This document shows positions 8,270 through 17,790 of a DNA stretch of 32,575 nt, piece after piece (position 1 is the stretch's first letter; each line of letters starts with the position of its first letter). This DNA is from Patescibacteria group bacterium UBA4664 (GTDB lineage: Bacteria; Patescibacteriota; Saccharimonadia; CAILAD01; BJGX01). The stretch is taken from assembly GCA_943354575.1 (NCBI GenBank), contig CALRCL010000007.1:1-32575 (forward strand). Direction: 5' to 3'. The notes beneath the pieces were generated by a model, which was not told the DNA's origin, did not search any database, and saw only the letters and a list, made by a program, of their open reading frames with translations. The translations under genes and the position numbers were made by a program.

Positions 8270-9397
8270 ATTTTTAAAAAAATAAATCGAAAGTCGAATC
8301 GAATATCAAAATTAAAAGCTATCGCAATACTAGGGATTATTGTTATTGCTTTTGGTTTTGTAGCTACTATTGTTCCGCACCAAGCTAGGGCCGACCAGTA
8401 CGATGTTCAGATAGCAGCCCTTAAGGCTAAGGTCAAGCAGGCCACAGAGGTTGCCAATAGTAAAAAATCCGAAGTTGATACCCTGAAAGGCAAAATCGCC
8501 AGCATCGATGCCGAAATAGCGGCTGCCCAGCAACAGCTCGACCTAACCGCCCTAGAGATGCGTAGCACCGAGGCCACTATTGAACAGGCCAACCGTGACA
8601 TGGAAAAGCAAAAACAAATATTGCGCGACAACTTGAGGCTGATTTATCGTTCTGGCAATATTAGCCCCCTCGAGGTCTTGGCTTCTAGCAAAAATCTCAG
8701 CGACTTCGTATCGCAACAGCAATACCTAGGTGCAATTAAGCGTAAAGTCGATGACAACGTCAATAAAATAGATGCCCTCAAAAAAGTGCTCGATAGCAAA
8801 AAAAGTCAACTCGCCGCCCAATCACTTCAACAGCAGTCAGTTGTAACCCAAATCGCCTCTAAACGAGCCGAACAAGCCAGTATCTTGGCCAGAACACAAG
8901 GAGAGGAGTCGAACTACCGTAGCGTCATCAAAGAGGATGAAGGCAAGATTGCCAGCCTAAGGGCCCAACAGGCCGCCATTATTAGCTCATTTTCTACCAA
9001 CGTACAGTACGGTGGTACTGGTGGTTACCCATGGGCCAACGCTTCGCCGTTTCCAAATAGCTATTCAGATCCTTGGGGTATGTACCAGAGGCAATGCGTT
9101 AGCTACACCGCTTGGCGCGTGGCTGCATCTGGTCGCAACATGCCCTACTGGGGTGGTCGAGGCAATGCCTATGAGTGGCCCAATAGTGCCCGAACAGACG
9201 GAATCCCGGTCGATGGTAATCCGCAGCCTGGCGATGTTGCAATTTCTGGTGCTGGCACCTACGGACATGCCATGTATGTCGAATCTGTTCTCGGTGGCGG
9301 CAAAGTTAGGGTTAGTCAGTATAATGCTAACTGGAGCGGTAGTTACTCCGTAAGTGATGTGTCAATTGCTGGGCTGGAGTTTATTCACTTTCCTTAA
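8270..9397 (+). CDS. PcsB-like secreted peptidoglycan hydrolase: signal peptide, coiled coil, CHAP domain; inferred ATT start
   Basis: Frame is open upstream of listed start 8558 and encodes a signal peptide (..KKINRKSNRISKLKAIAILGIIVIAFGFVATIVPHQARA-DQYD). In-frame TGA at 8264; SD AGGAGGGTGATC at 8257-8268. CHAP Cys/His in QCVSYTAW and GHAMYVE. Adjacent to ftsEX. Confidence 0.85.
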   Translation: MFKKINRKSNRISKLKAIAILGIIVIAFGFVATIVPHQARADQYDVQIAALKAKVKQATEVANSKKSEVDTLKGKIASIDAEIAAAQQQLDLTALEMRSTEATIEQANRDMEKQKQILRDNLRLIYRSGNISPLEVLASSKNLSDFVSQQQYLGAIKRKVDDNVNKIDALKKVLDSKKSQLAAQSLQQQSVVTQIASKRAEQASILARTQGEESNYRSVIKEDEGKIASLRAQQAAIISSFSTNVQYGGTGGYPWANASPFPNSYSDPWGMYQRQCVSYTAWRVAASGRNMPYWGGRGNAYEWPNSARTDGIPVDGNPQPGDVAISGAGTYGHAMYVESVLGGGKVRVSQYNANWSGSYSVSDVSIAGLEFIHFP

Positions 9398-9415
9398 AAC
9401 TAAAAATTAGTAATT

Positions 9416-10654
9416 ATGAACGACAAACCTAAAACAACCCCAAATCAAACACCACCATCAGAGCCAAAACTAAATAAGCCCCGCCGCTCGGGTGCTATTA
9501 ATTTGGTCATTGGTTTTGTACTAGGCCTGGCTGTATTCTGGGCATTTAGCACTTTTTATCGCCCCGCCGCCGGCAAAAATCAGCTCGATACCGCAATGCT
9601 CTACAAAGTTCAATCTATTTTGCGACAAAAGTATGATGGCGATATCGACTATGATAAGTTCTCGGAAGGTGCCGCCGCCGGAGCAGTAGCATCGCTGGGC
9701 GACCCTTACACGGTATTTTTAGACCAGCAAAACAATAAGGAGCTGGCCGACGACCTCAAGGGTGAACTATCTGGAATTGGCATTGAGGTTGGGCAAAAAA
9801 GTGATAGGCTAACCGTCATTGCTCCGTTCGATGGAACTCCCGCCTCTAGGGCTGGTATCCGTGCTGGTGATGTGATTGCGACTATCAATGGCGAAGAAAC
9901 TAGCTCGCTAACTATCGACCAAGCAGTCAATAAAATCAGGGGCGAAAAAGGCACTGTCGTCAAACTTGGTATCATTAGAGCCGGCGATCTGCTTAAAGAA
10001 ATTGAAATCACCCGTGAAGTTATTAGTATTCCCAGCGTTTCATACGAGATGAAAGATGGTAAGGTGGGCTATATCAAAATCCGACGATTTGGCGAAGATA
10101 CCGCCTCACTAGTCAAGTCGGCCGGCTCTAGCCTTGTGGCCCAAGGGGCAAAAGCAGTTATTGTTGATGTCCGAGATAACCCCGGTGGGTATCTAGATTC
10201 GGCAGTTGCAGTAGCGTCGGAGTTTTCCAATAAAGGTGTGGTAGTTGAAGAACGCTCACGCAACTCTAAACCCAAGGTAGAGTACGCCATCGCCGGTGGA
10301 ACAATGACCACTATACCAGTAATTATGCTCATAAACGGCGGTAGTGCCTCAGCATCAGAAATCCTTGCCGGAGCGCTCAATGATAACGATCGGGCCACAT
10401 TGGTTGGAGAGAAAACCTACGGCAAGGGTAGTGTCCAAGAAGTAGTCTGTTTGAGCCCAGTATTTATTACTAATGACTGCCCGGGAGCATCGCTAAAAGT
10501 TACTATTGCCCGATGGTTCACGCCCGCTGGTATCAATATCAGCAAAGAGGGCATTAAGCCCGAGTTCGAAGTTAAGCTGACTGACGAGGATATCAACAAC
10601 AGCAAAGACCCTCAACTCGAAAGGGCCATTGAGCTCGCCAAGCAAGCAAAATAA
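9416..10654 (+). CDS. S41 family C-terminal processing peptidase (Ctp-like) with PDZ domain
   Basis: TM anchor, PDZ (GIGIEVGQKSDRLTVIAPFDGTPASRAGIRAGDVI), S41 motifs (DVRDNPGGYLDSAV, GGSASASEILAGAL, TYGKGSVQ). Confidence 0.93.
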   Translation: MNDKPKTTPNQTPPSEPKLNKPRRSGAINLVIGFVLGLAVFWAFSTFYRPAAGKNQLDTAMLYKVQSILRQKYDGDIDYDKFSEGAAAGAVASLGDPYTVFLDQQNNKELADDLKGELSGIGIEVGQKSDRLTVIAPFDGTPASRAGIRAGDVIATINGEETSSLTIDQAVNKIRGEKGTVVKLGIIRAGDLLKEIEITREVISIPSVSYEMKDGKVGYIKIRRFGEDTASLVKSAGSSLVAQGAKAVIVDVRDNPGGYLDSAVAVASEFSNKGVVVEERSRNSKPKVEYAIAGGTMTTIPVIMLINGGSASASEILAGALNDNDRATLVGEKTYGKGSVQEVVCLSPVFITNDCPGASLKVTIARWFTPAGINISKEGIKPEFEVKLTDEDINNSKDPQLERAIELAKQAK

Positions 10655-10693
10655 AAATCTATTAAAAAACATAATTTTGGTTTGATAATCGTA

Positions 10694-10723
10694 TTGACCT
10701 ATTAGCAGCATAGGCATTATTAT
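10694..10723 (+). promoter_or_regulatory. Promoter-like element for pyrG
   Basis: TTGACC (10694-10699), 18-nt spacer, TATTAT (10718-10723), overlapping TATAAT (10721-10726). Confidence 0.45.
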
Positions 10724-10758
10724 AATAAAGACATCTAATTGTGAGGGGGTTTAATAAT

Positions 10759-12405
10759 ATGAAAACAAAACCAAAAACAAAGTTTATATTTGTAACCGGC
10801 GGTGTGATTTCTGGTATCGGCAAGGGTATCACGGCGGCCTCTATTGGTAAGCTCATCTCGGCTAGGGGCCTAAAGGTCACAATGCAAAAGTGCGACCCCT
10901 ATTTGAATATGGACGCAGGTACCCTAAACCCGTCCGAGCATGGCGAGGTTTTTGTAACTAAAGATGGTGGCGAAACCGACCTCGACCTTGGTCATTATGA
11001 GAGATTTATCGACACCGAGCTAACCCGCAAATCCTCTACCATGAGCGGCAAGATATATTCTAAAGTTCTATCTGATGAACGCAAAGGCATGTACCTTGGT
11101 AAAACAATCCAGATTATACCCCATATCACCAACGAAATCATGAACCAAATCGTTGCATCTGGCGAGGGTAGTGATGTGCATATCGCCGAAGTCGGTGGTA
11201 CGGTTGGCGATTACGAGGCGATGGCCTGGATCGAGGCAATCCGGCAAATGAAGCGTCGTGTCGGGGAAGACAACATTCTCTATGCCCATGTTGTTTATGT
11301 GCCGTATCTGGCTGTTAGTAATGAGTTTAAGACCAAGCCAGCTCAAAACAGCGTTAGAGACCTGCGCGAGGCTGGAATTCAACCTGATATACTTTGTGTA
11401 CGATCTGATGAGCCAATTAATGCCGAAGCATTCGACAAAATGAGCCTGTATTGTGATGTCGATAAAGATGCAATCGTGGCCCTGCCCAATTCTAAAAGTG
11501 TCTATGAGGTACCTTTAAGAATGGAAGAAGCCGGCCTTGGCAAATACATCTGTGAGTTTATAGGTCTAAAATGTAAAAAACCAGACCTAAAAGACTGGAA
11601 ATTGTTGGTCGATCGCATAAAGCAACCAAAGCCATCGGTATCTGTGGGGGTGGTAGCGAAATATATGAGCAACGAAGACACCTACCTGAGTGTTTTTGAA
11701 GCCTTACGATCGGCCGGATGGCACCATAATCTCGATATCAACATCGTCTGGATCGACTCCGAAAAACTAATTGGTGACGAATCCGAATTTGCTAACCTCG
11801 ACGGTATTATTGTTCCAGGTGGTTTTGGTAGCCGTGGCTTAGAGGGCAAAATCTGGGCTGCTCGCTTTGCACGCCAAAACAATGTTCCGTATTTGGGCTT
11901 GTGCCTGGGAATGCAGGTGGCGGTCATAGAATTTGCTCGCGAGGTACTAAACGATCCGTCGGCCAGTAGTAGCGAGATAGACCCTAGCTGCAAGAACCAA
12001 GTGATACACATTATGCCCGACCAAATTGGTGTTGATTTAGGCGGCAGCATGAGGCTCGGCAACTACAAGGCCACACTTAATAAAAAATCTCGATCCTTCT
12101 TGGCTTACGGCAAGGGCAGTATTATCGAGAGGCACCGACATCGCTACGAATTTAATAATGATTACCGAACCCAGCTCGAGGCTGCCGGGCTAGTCATAGC
12201 TGCCACTTCACCAGACGGAAAGCTAGTCGAGATAGTTGAGCACAGCAACCACCCGTTTTTTGTAGCTTCACAGTTTCACCCCGAGTTTAAGTCCAGACCT
12301 GATAAGCCGCACCCGCTGTTTAAAGACTTCGTCGGTGCGATTAAGTTTGCCCAAGGTAACCCAATAAAACATCAACAAAAAAAAACAGTCACTCGCGATA
12401 ATTGA
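10759..12405 (+). CDS. pyrG: CTP synthase
   Basis: KFIFVTGGVISGIGKGITAASIGKL, MDAGTLNPSEHGEVFVTKDGGETDLDLGHYERF, glutaminase GLCLGMQ. ATG at 10759 follows an SD-like gaggggg; the GTG at 10741 is probably not the start. Confidence 0.96.
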   Translation: MKTKPKTKFIFVTGGVISGIGKGITAASIGKLISARGLKVTMQKCDPYLNMDAGTLNPSEHGEVFVTKDGGETDLDLGHYERFIDTELTRKSSTMSGKIYSKVLSDERKGMYLGKTIQIIPHITNEIMNQIVASGEGSDVHIAEVGGTVGDYEAMAWIEAIRQMKRRVGEDNILYAHVVYVPYLAVSNEFKTKPAQNSVRDLREAGIQPDILCVRSDEPINAEAFDKMSLYCDVDKDAIVALPNSKSVYEVPLRMEEAGLGKYICEFIGLKCKKPDLKDWKLLVDRIKQPKPSVSVGVVAKYMSNEDTYLSVFEALRSAGWHHNLDINIVWIDSEKLIGDESEFANLDGIIVPGGFGSRGLEGKIWAARFARQNNVPYLGLCLGMQVAVIEFAREVLNDPSASSSEIDPSCKNQVIHIMPDQIGVDLGGSMRLGNYKATLNKKSRSFLAYGKGSIIERHRHRYEFNNDYRTQLEAAGLVIAATSPDGKLVEIVEHSNHPFFVASQFHPEFKSRPDKPHPLFKDFVGAIKFAQGNPIKHQQKKTVTRDN

Positions 12406-12424
12406 CCCACATACCAATCATTGT

Positions 12425-12474
12425 GCTGGCCTACTTGGCTAACTTTGATTTTATTCAAAAAGCCAGAGACCAGC
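12425..12474 (+). terminator. Nested imperfect hairpin downstream of pyrG
   Basis: GCTGG...TGGCT...TTTGA-TTTTAT-TCAAA...AGCCA...CCAGC in symmetrical order. Confidence 0.4.
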
Positions 12475-12496
12475 GTGCCGGCGACTAGCTAATAAA

Positions 12497-12527
12497 ATCA
12501 ACCACATCGAGTAGTGATGTGGTTGAT
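12497..12527 (-). terminator. Intrinsic terminator for rpmA (minus strand)
   Basis: ATCAACCACATC-7 nt-GATGTGGTTGAT, perfect 12-bp stem, followed on the minus strand by TTTATTAG. Confidence 0.7.
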
Positions 12528-12574
12528 AGGATTCGGCAACTATTGAAGTGCTAGTTTTTTACTAGGTTTTTTAT

Positions 12575-12856
12575 TTAAGCGCTAGCTACGACGCTAACCA
12601 AAGATTTGCGTTGCTTAGTACCAGTAAAGGCTTGTTTTTGGATGGTTTTGAATTCTACAAGTCCAGGTTGCAAGGCAAATAGGGTGTGGTCTTTGCCAAT
12701 ACCAACATGTGAGCCAGCAATAAACTTGCTACCGCGTTGACGGATTATAATATCGCCAATTTGAACTGTCTGACCGCCCGAGCGTTTTACGCCCAGTCTT
12801 TTAGACTGTGAATCTCTGCCGTTTCTTGATGAACCGCCGGCTTTTGTATGTGACAT
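12575..12856 (-). CDS. rpmA: 50S ribosomal protein L27
   Basis: [62 protein letters not shown]; minus-strand SD GGAG. Confidence 0.95.
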   Translation of the reverse strand: MSHTKAGGSSRNGRDSQSKRLGVKRSGGQTVQIGDIIIRQRGSKFIAGSHVGIGKDHTLFALQPGLVEFKTIQKQAFTGTKQRKSLVSVVASA

Positions 12857-12865
12857 TTGTTGCTC

Positions 12866-14005
12866 CTATTTAGTTTCAAAAATGATAATCTGACGACCCG
12901 TGAATTGTCCTTCTCTATGATAGCTCAGATTGCTTTGTCGTACAGATGTAAACTCGGACTTAGTATAACCCAAATTGCATATCTCGTCAATGATATTTAG
13001 CCTGACAATCTCGTCGCCCGGCAGCCAGAACGGCATACAAACGCAAACTTTAGTGGGTTTGGTCGGCTGTAGTAGCAGGTGTTTAAAAAAACTCAGGTAA
13101 AGCTCCTTAAGCTCCGGGAACTGCTCCTTGATTAGCATTTTGGTTGGTTTGGAGAGGAAGTTCCGACCCAAGAAGCCTTCTGTCACAATACTATACTTGC
13201 TGGTGGGGTAGTCTCTTGTAAGGGCATCTTCAGCTATACCAATGCTAATACTAGCAGTGTTATCGAAATTTTCAGCGAACCAGCTGGAATTTTTGCTAGC
13301 GCAATCTATCATATCTTTTTGGAGGTCGCTGCCCTGACTTTTAAGGCCCATCAGAGAAGCCTCCATTAGTAGCCCACCAGAACCGCAAAAAGGGTCGACA
13401 ATTATGGTGTCGCGGTCGGGCCTGGTTAGGTTAATCATTATTTGTGATAGTTTTGGTGGTAGCATACCGACCTTCCTGTCACGGCAGGGCTTTTCGTAGT
13501 CGCGCTTTGAATAGGCGTCGATGTCCTGTACACCATAGGTGGTGGCAATAATGTATCTTGAGCCATCTTCGATTATTAGTATTTCGATACCCTTAGTCAG
13601 CAGCTTATTGTGCTTAACGGATGCGGCATTGAGCTGGTTATTGGCTTTTGGGAGTACCAGCCTAGGCTTTAGATCAATTTTTTGAAGTGATTTTTTTATT
13701 TTGATACCAAGGGCACTGAGATTAATACTGGCCTTGCCATAATAGCTCAGGCCAAAATTTAGCTTGGTACCAGTGTTAGCAGCTTGCAAAAGCTCTTCAA
13801 TCTTAATTTGAATTTCGGCGATGTTGGCCACTTCGGCATAGGCAACTCTGGCTAGTTTTATAGCACCACCAAGGCGGTTGATGTCTTCGATTTGGTCAGT
13901 TTGAATCTCGGCTATTTCGTCGCTGATCTTTCTGACATTACCAAAAACCACCTCAGCTTCAGCGATGCACAACTCGGTCTCTCTTCCTAGTACGATAATT
14001 TGCAT
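12866..14005 (-). CDS. THUMP/TRM11-like RNA methyltransferase
   Basis: SAM motif TIIVDPFCGSGGLLMEASLMG. Start corrected to ATG at 14005 (MQIIVLGRETELC) rather than 14053. Confidence 0.8.
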   Translation of the reverse strand: MQIIVLGRETELCIAEAEVVFGNVRKISDEIAEIQTDQIEDINRLGGAIKLARVAYAEVANIAEIQIKIEELLQAANTGTKLNFGLSYYGKASINLSALGIKIKKSLQKIDLKPRLVLPKANNQLNAASVKHNKLLTKGIEILIIEDGSRYIIATTYGVQDIDAYSKRDYEKPCRDRKVGMLPPKLSQIMINLTRPDRDTIIVDPFCGSGGLLMEASLMGLKSQGSDLQKDMIDCASKNSSWFAENFDNTASISIGIAEDALTRDYPTSKYSIVTEGFLGRNFLSKPTKMLIKEQFPELKELYLSFFKHLLLQPTKPTKVCVCMPFWLPGDEIVRLNIIDEICNLGYTKSEFTSVRQSNLSYHREGQFTGRQIIIFETK

Positions 14006-14011
14006 ATCTTT

Positions 14012-14017
14012 ATTATA
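14012..14017 (-). promoter_or_regulatory. -10 element 6 nt upstream of the methyltransferase start (leaderless candidate)
   Basis: Minus strand reads TATAAT-aaagat-ATG. Confidence 0.5.
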
Positions 14018-14060
14018 AACCCAGATACCATATAATGGCGAGCTAGGGTACAATTAAAGT

Positions 14061-15062
14061 ATGCGTTTACGACACTTCTTTTTCTTTTTGGCCATTGTTC
14101 TGATATCGATATTAATAATCGTCCAGTTTGGTCAATTTGGTGACTTTTTGTCTGTCATTGTTAATGTTAATATCTGGCTGCTTCTGGTGGTAGTATTTTT
14201 ACGATTTCTCTACTACCTTGCGAACACCTGTTATTTTCAGGCCTATCTAAAAAGCTTTGGCTACCACTTGGCATTTAAGCCCTTATTTAAAGATGTTGTC
14301 ACTATGAATTTTACCAATACTGTATTCCCGACCGGAGGTGTTAGTGGCATCGCCGTATTGCGCGGTCGCCTTCGAAAGCATAAGGTATCGGCACACACTA
14401 CAACTGTTGCACAAGCTTTTTGGATGGGCTTTACGGGGTTGTCATTTATTATATTGCTACTAATGAGTATGCTGATGCTATTTTTATCAAATAGAATCGA
14501 ACAAGTTAGCTTTAGGCTAATTTTGGCTGTATTGCTTTTTATGCTAGTCAGCTCACTAGTTATATTGGCTCTACTGCTCAATAGACGAGTTGCCGAGAGA
14601 GCTATTTACTTATTGACTCGACCCATAAACTTCATCTTGAGGCGCTTTGGTCGAGATTCGCTTGGCAAGCAGCAATTAAACGACTTGTCAGATAAGTTTT
14701 ATGAGACCCTGCTGGATTTTAGAAACGACTGGCGCAAGCTAGCTAGCCCCTTTTTGTGGTGCTTTACTACTTTGGTTATTGATATAGCCTCACTCTATAT
14801 GGTATTTGTAGCCTTTGGTGTCTATCCCAACCCAGGTATCGTTACAGCAGCATTTTTGGTTGCGATGGTCGTATCGTTGGCATCGGTCTTGACCTCGGGG
14901 ATTGGTGTTTTTGAAATTGGCATGGTCAGCGTCTTGGTTGGTCTGGGGCTAGCATTTGATATTAGTTTTTCGGCTGCAATCGTATATCGGATTATCGCCC
15001 TCTGGCTTTTCTTGCCAGTAGGTCTGTACTTTTATAAGCGGGCAATGTTCGATGAAAAATGA
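14061..15062 (+). CDS. Lysylphosphatidylglycerol synthase TM region / flippase-like (UPF0104-type) membrane protein
   Basis: Multiple TM helices; FTNTVFPTGGVSGIAVLRGRLRKHKVSAHTTTVAQAFW and SLASVLTSGIGVFEIGMVSVLVGLG motifs. Confidence 0.8.
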   Translation: MRLRHFFFFLAIVLISILIIVQFGQFGDFLSVIVNVNIWLLLVVVFLRFLYYLANTCYFQAYLKSFGYHLAFKPLFKDVVTMNFTNTVFPTGGVSGIAVLRGRLRKHKVSAHTTTVAQAFWMGFTGLSFIILLLMSMLMLFLSNRIEQVSFRLILAVLLFMLVSSLVILALLLNRRVAERAIYLLTRPINFILRRFGRDSLGKQQLNDLSDKFYETLLDFRNDWRKLASPFLWCFTTLVIDIASLYMVFVAFGVYPNPGIVTAAFLVAMVVSLASVLTSGIGVFEIGMVSVLVGLGLAFDISFSAAIVYRIIALWLFLPVGLYFYKRAMFDEK

Positions 15063-16254
15063 CGCAATTACTGTCAGTGAATTTAATGCTGTATTAAACC
15101 AGACCCTGTCATTTGCTTACCCTGAGGTAGTGGTCGAAGGAGAAGTTTCGGGTTTTAAGGTCAGCCAGGGAAAATGGGTATTTTTTGACCTTAAAGATAG
15201 CGAGAGCGTGGTCGGCTGTTTTATTACCACCTATCAACTCAAGACCGAGCTAGAAGATGGCATGCTGATACGCGTCAAGGCTGCACCCCAGCTTACTAAG
15301 TGGGGCAAATTTAGTCTGACTGTCAGAGAAGTCGAGCTAGCTGGCGAAGGCTCGGTTAAAAGAGCTTTCGATTTGCTCAAGGCTAAGTTCGAAAAAGAAG
15401 GCCTCTTTGCCCCGGATCGCAAGCGACCCCTGCCAGAATTTCCACAAAAGGTAATGCTTATTACATCCGCTCAGGCTGCAGCCTTCAACGACTTTGTGAC
15501 AATCATCAACGACCGCTGGAGCGGCATCGACATCGACCATATTCAGGTGCAGGTGCAGGGAGCCTCGGCCCCGGCTCAAATTGTAGAGGCAATCAGCTAC
15601 ACGAACAGTGTTGCCGACGAGTATGACGCGCTTGTAATTATTAGGGGCGGTGGTAGCGCCGAAGATTTACAGGCATTCAACGACGAAGCAGTCGTACGGG
15701 CCGTATTTGCATCCGATATCCCATCGATAGTCGCAATCGGGCACGAAGACGACGTCTCGCTCGCTGAGCTGGTAGCTGATGTTCGGGCAGCCACACCGAC
15801 CGATGCCGCCCGCCGCTTAGTGCCAGACAGGGCCGAAATTCAGACGCGAGTAGCTGGCCTCGCTAGTTCAATGCTTAGCTCGTTAGAGAACAATGTCAGC
15901 ATCAGCCGAGCCCAGCTCGAAGGCTTTTATCATAGTATCGAGATTCGTTTTAATAACCTCAGGTACAACCTAGCGGATGTTTTCTCGAGATCTTGCACTG
16001 CAATCGAGACCGCGGTACATAACTCCACCAGTCAACTAGACTCTAGTAAAAAGTTGCTTAGTAGCCTCGACCCGCGGGCCATCTTGTCTCGTGGCTATAG
16101 CATTACCAGAATCAACGGCAAGGTCGTCAAATCGCCTGATCAGTACAGTAGTGGCGATACGATTGTGATACAATTGCATCAAGGAAAAATCAGCCTAAAG
16201 CCACAGGGCAAAGGAGATGCCAATGACAAACAGCAAACAGCCATCAGTTTTTAA
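15052..16254 (+). CDS. xseA: Exodeoxyribonuclease VII large subunit
   Basis: OB-fold N-terminus (VVVEGEVSGFKVSQGKWVFFDLKD), ALVIIRGGGSAEDLQAFNDEAVVRA, AIGHEDDVSLAELVADVRAATPTDAA. Confidence 0.95.
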   Translation: MKNDAITVSEFNAVLNQTLSFAYPEVVVEGEVSGFKVSQGKWVFFDLKDSESVVGCFITTYQLKTELEDGMLIRVKAAPQLTKWGKFSLTVREVELAGEGSVKRAFDLLKAKFEKEGLFAPDRKRPLPEFPQKVMLITSAQAAAFNDFVTIINDRWSGIDIDHIQVQVQGASAPAQIVEAISYTNSVADEYDALVIIRGGGSAEDLQAFNDEAVVRAVFASDIPSIVAIGHEDDVSLAELVADVRAATPTDAARRLVPDRAEIQTRVAGLASSMLSSLENNVSISRAQLEGFYHSIEIRFNNLRYNLADVFSRSCTAIETAVHNSTSQLDSSKKLLSSLDPRAILSRGYSITRINGKVVKSPDQYSSGDTIVIQLHQGKISLKPQGKGDANDKQQTAISF

Positions 16255-16429
16255 ATATTCCGAAGCCCTTAAAGAGCTCGAAGCCATCACTACCTATCTC
16301 GAGAGCAGTGATGTAGATTTGGATGAAGCCATAAAGAAATTTGACCGTGGTAGTGAGCTAGCCAGCCAAATCGAAGCACACCTTAAAAATGCCGAGAACA
16401 AAATCAAGACAATACGCTCTAAAAACTAG
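16223..16429 (+). CDS. xseB: Exodeoxyribonuclease VII small subunit
   Basis: FKYSEALKELEAITTYLESSDVDLDEAIKKFDRGSELA; overlaps xseA. SD AAGGAG (16211-16216) favours ATG 16223 over 16217. Confidence 0.92.
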   Translation: MTNSKQPSVFKYSEALKELEAITTYLESSDVDLDEAIKKFDRGSELASQIEAHLKNAENKIKTIRSKN

Positions 16430-16468
16430 ACAAAATCTATAAAATATATTATAGTTTAGCTATAAATT

Positions 16469-16861
16469 ATGATGCCAGACTATTTTACAGGCCTAATCAG
16501 CCAGTACTCCGGAGCCTTAAATGCCGACCAGTCAGCTCGCTATGCTAAGGCTGTTATTGAGGCATGGTATTTTACATTGTCATTTGATGATCAAAAGCAG
16601 CTCATCAATCTATTGCCAGACTATCTAAAGCCCAAGAAAAAAGTCTTTTTTATTAAAAAAAATCAGGATGTTAGCCCCAATCAGGGCGAAATATTTGTTT
16701 TTAGATTAGTCCAGGATTTATCTCGTTCTAGCAATGAAGAAGCTGAATTTATTGCCCGCGGCGTATTTAGATCACTCAAAGTTATATCATCAACCGAACA
16801 AAACTTCGCTTACTCTAGGCTTTTTACCAAGAAATTCTCAGAATTTTTTATTGGATCCTAA
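16469..16861 (+). CDS. Hypothetical protein
   Basis: 130-aa ORF in the gap between xseB and the next ORF; no family recognised. Confidence 0.65.
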   Translation: MMPDYFTGLISQYSGALNADQSARYAKAVIEAWYFTLSFDDQKQLINLLPDYLKPKKKVFFIKKNQDVSPNQGEIFVFRLVQDLSRSSNEEAEFIARGVFRSLKVISSTEQNFAYSRLFTKKFSEFFIGS

Positions 16862-16868
16862 TTAGATA

Positions 16869-17696
16869 ATGATAGATTCTACTGATTCTACTATTATGCC
16901 CAGCCGAAGCAGTGAAGCAGACTTTGATGAGATACTCTTTAATCGCCCTGTTAGCAACCTTAGTCGCCGTAAAATTGGCATCCTGGCTTGTCGACATGCC
17001 AGCCTTAGGTCAATCAGTGCGACCTACTCGGTGCTTATAGCGCTAGGTCATAATGTACTGTTGGTGGCTGACATTGTTCATCAGAACAACCAGCTGCCAG
17101 CTGATGTATGGCTTACCTCTAATAACAAAAGAAACTACCAAAATAGTGATGTCGCTATTGAGGCTCTGATGGATTGTAATGTCATCATAAACTTAGTAGA
17201 GGGTGAGCTAAACTCAACGATGGAGCTCTTTACGGCCCGGCTATTTGAGAGCTACGGTGGTGTTTATGTTAGCGACTATCCAAAGATATTCAAAAACCAC
17301 AGCTACGAAGGCAAAAAAATAATCTTTAGCAGCTTACAAAAAATAGCCGATGCTAAACACATCACGACCAAGCTTACTGGAATTATTCAGGTATCCAAAT
17401 TATTGTCACAGGTGTCTGGGGAGTTATCGGCCTCAATCGTTGCTACAAATCATAACCAGCTTATTGCTCTTGAGTCTAGCTCCGCTGGTACGGCATGCAT
17501 CGTAAACGCCAAAAACAATATTTCGATAGTCGACTTTATGGCTATCTTTGTTGGCCTTCTGGCTGATAGCTCAGATACCAAAGCTGAGCTCTGGCTGAAA
17601 TACTGCCAGGCAGCCGGCTTTTTATACCGAAACCACTATAGCGAATCAAAAAATGGTGTGGCTGATTTAAAAAAATACCTTAACGAAAAGTTCTAA
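16869..17696 (+). CDS. Hypothetical protein, possibly a ribokinase/YjeF-like fold
   Basis: 275-aa ORF 7 nt after the previous stop; fold guess from the C-terminal AGTACIV...DFMAIFVGLLAD pattern only. Confidence 0.6.
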   Translation: MIDSTDSTIMPSRSSEADFDEILFNRPVSNLSRRKIGILACRHASLRSISATYSVLIALGHNVLLVADIVHQNNQLPADVWLTSNNKRNYQNSDVAIEALMDCNVIINLVEGELNSTMELFTARLFESYGGVYVSDYPKIFKNHSYEGKKIIFSSLQKIADAKHITTKLTGIIQVSKLLSQVSGELSASIVATNHNQLIALESSSAGTACIVNAKNNISIVDFMAIFVGLLADSSDTKAELWLKYCQAAGFLYRNHYSESKNGVADLKKYLNEKF

Positions 17697-17703
17697 TAAT
17701 TGC

Positions 17704-17790
17704 TGGTGCCAAAGGTGGGACTTGAACCCACATGCCCTTGCGAGCACACGATTTTGAGTCGTGCGTGTCTGCCAATTCCACCACTCTGGC
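17704..17790 (-). tRNA. tRNA-Leu(CAA)
   Basis: Reverse complement GCCAGAGTGGTGGAATTGGCAGACACGCACGACTCAAAATCGTGTGCTCGCAAGGGCATGTGGGTTCAAGTCCCACCTTTGGCACCA: acceptor GCCAGAG/CTTTGGC, loop CTCAAAA (anticodon CAA), long variable arm, GGTTCAAGTCC T-arm, encoded CCA. Confidence 0.95.

Noticed and set aside
8227-8275. 16-codon uORF (MVLQLALPLIRRVINF*) ahead of the PcsB-like gene
   Set aside because: Its ATG is only 4 nt after the -10 box, so it is probably upstream of or at the TSS; no SD.
11682-12062. 126-aa minus-strand ORF
   Set aside because: Antisense to the conserved glutaminase region of pyrG.
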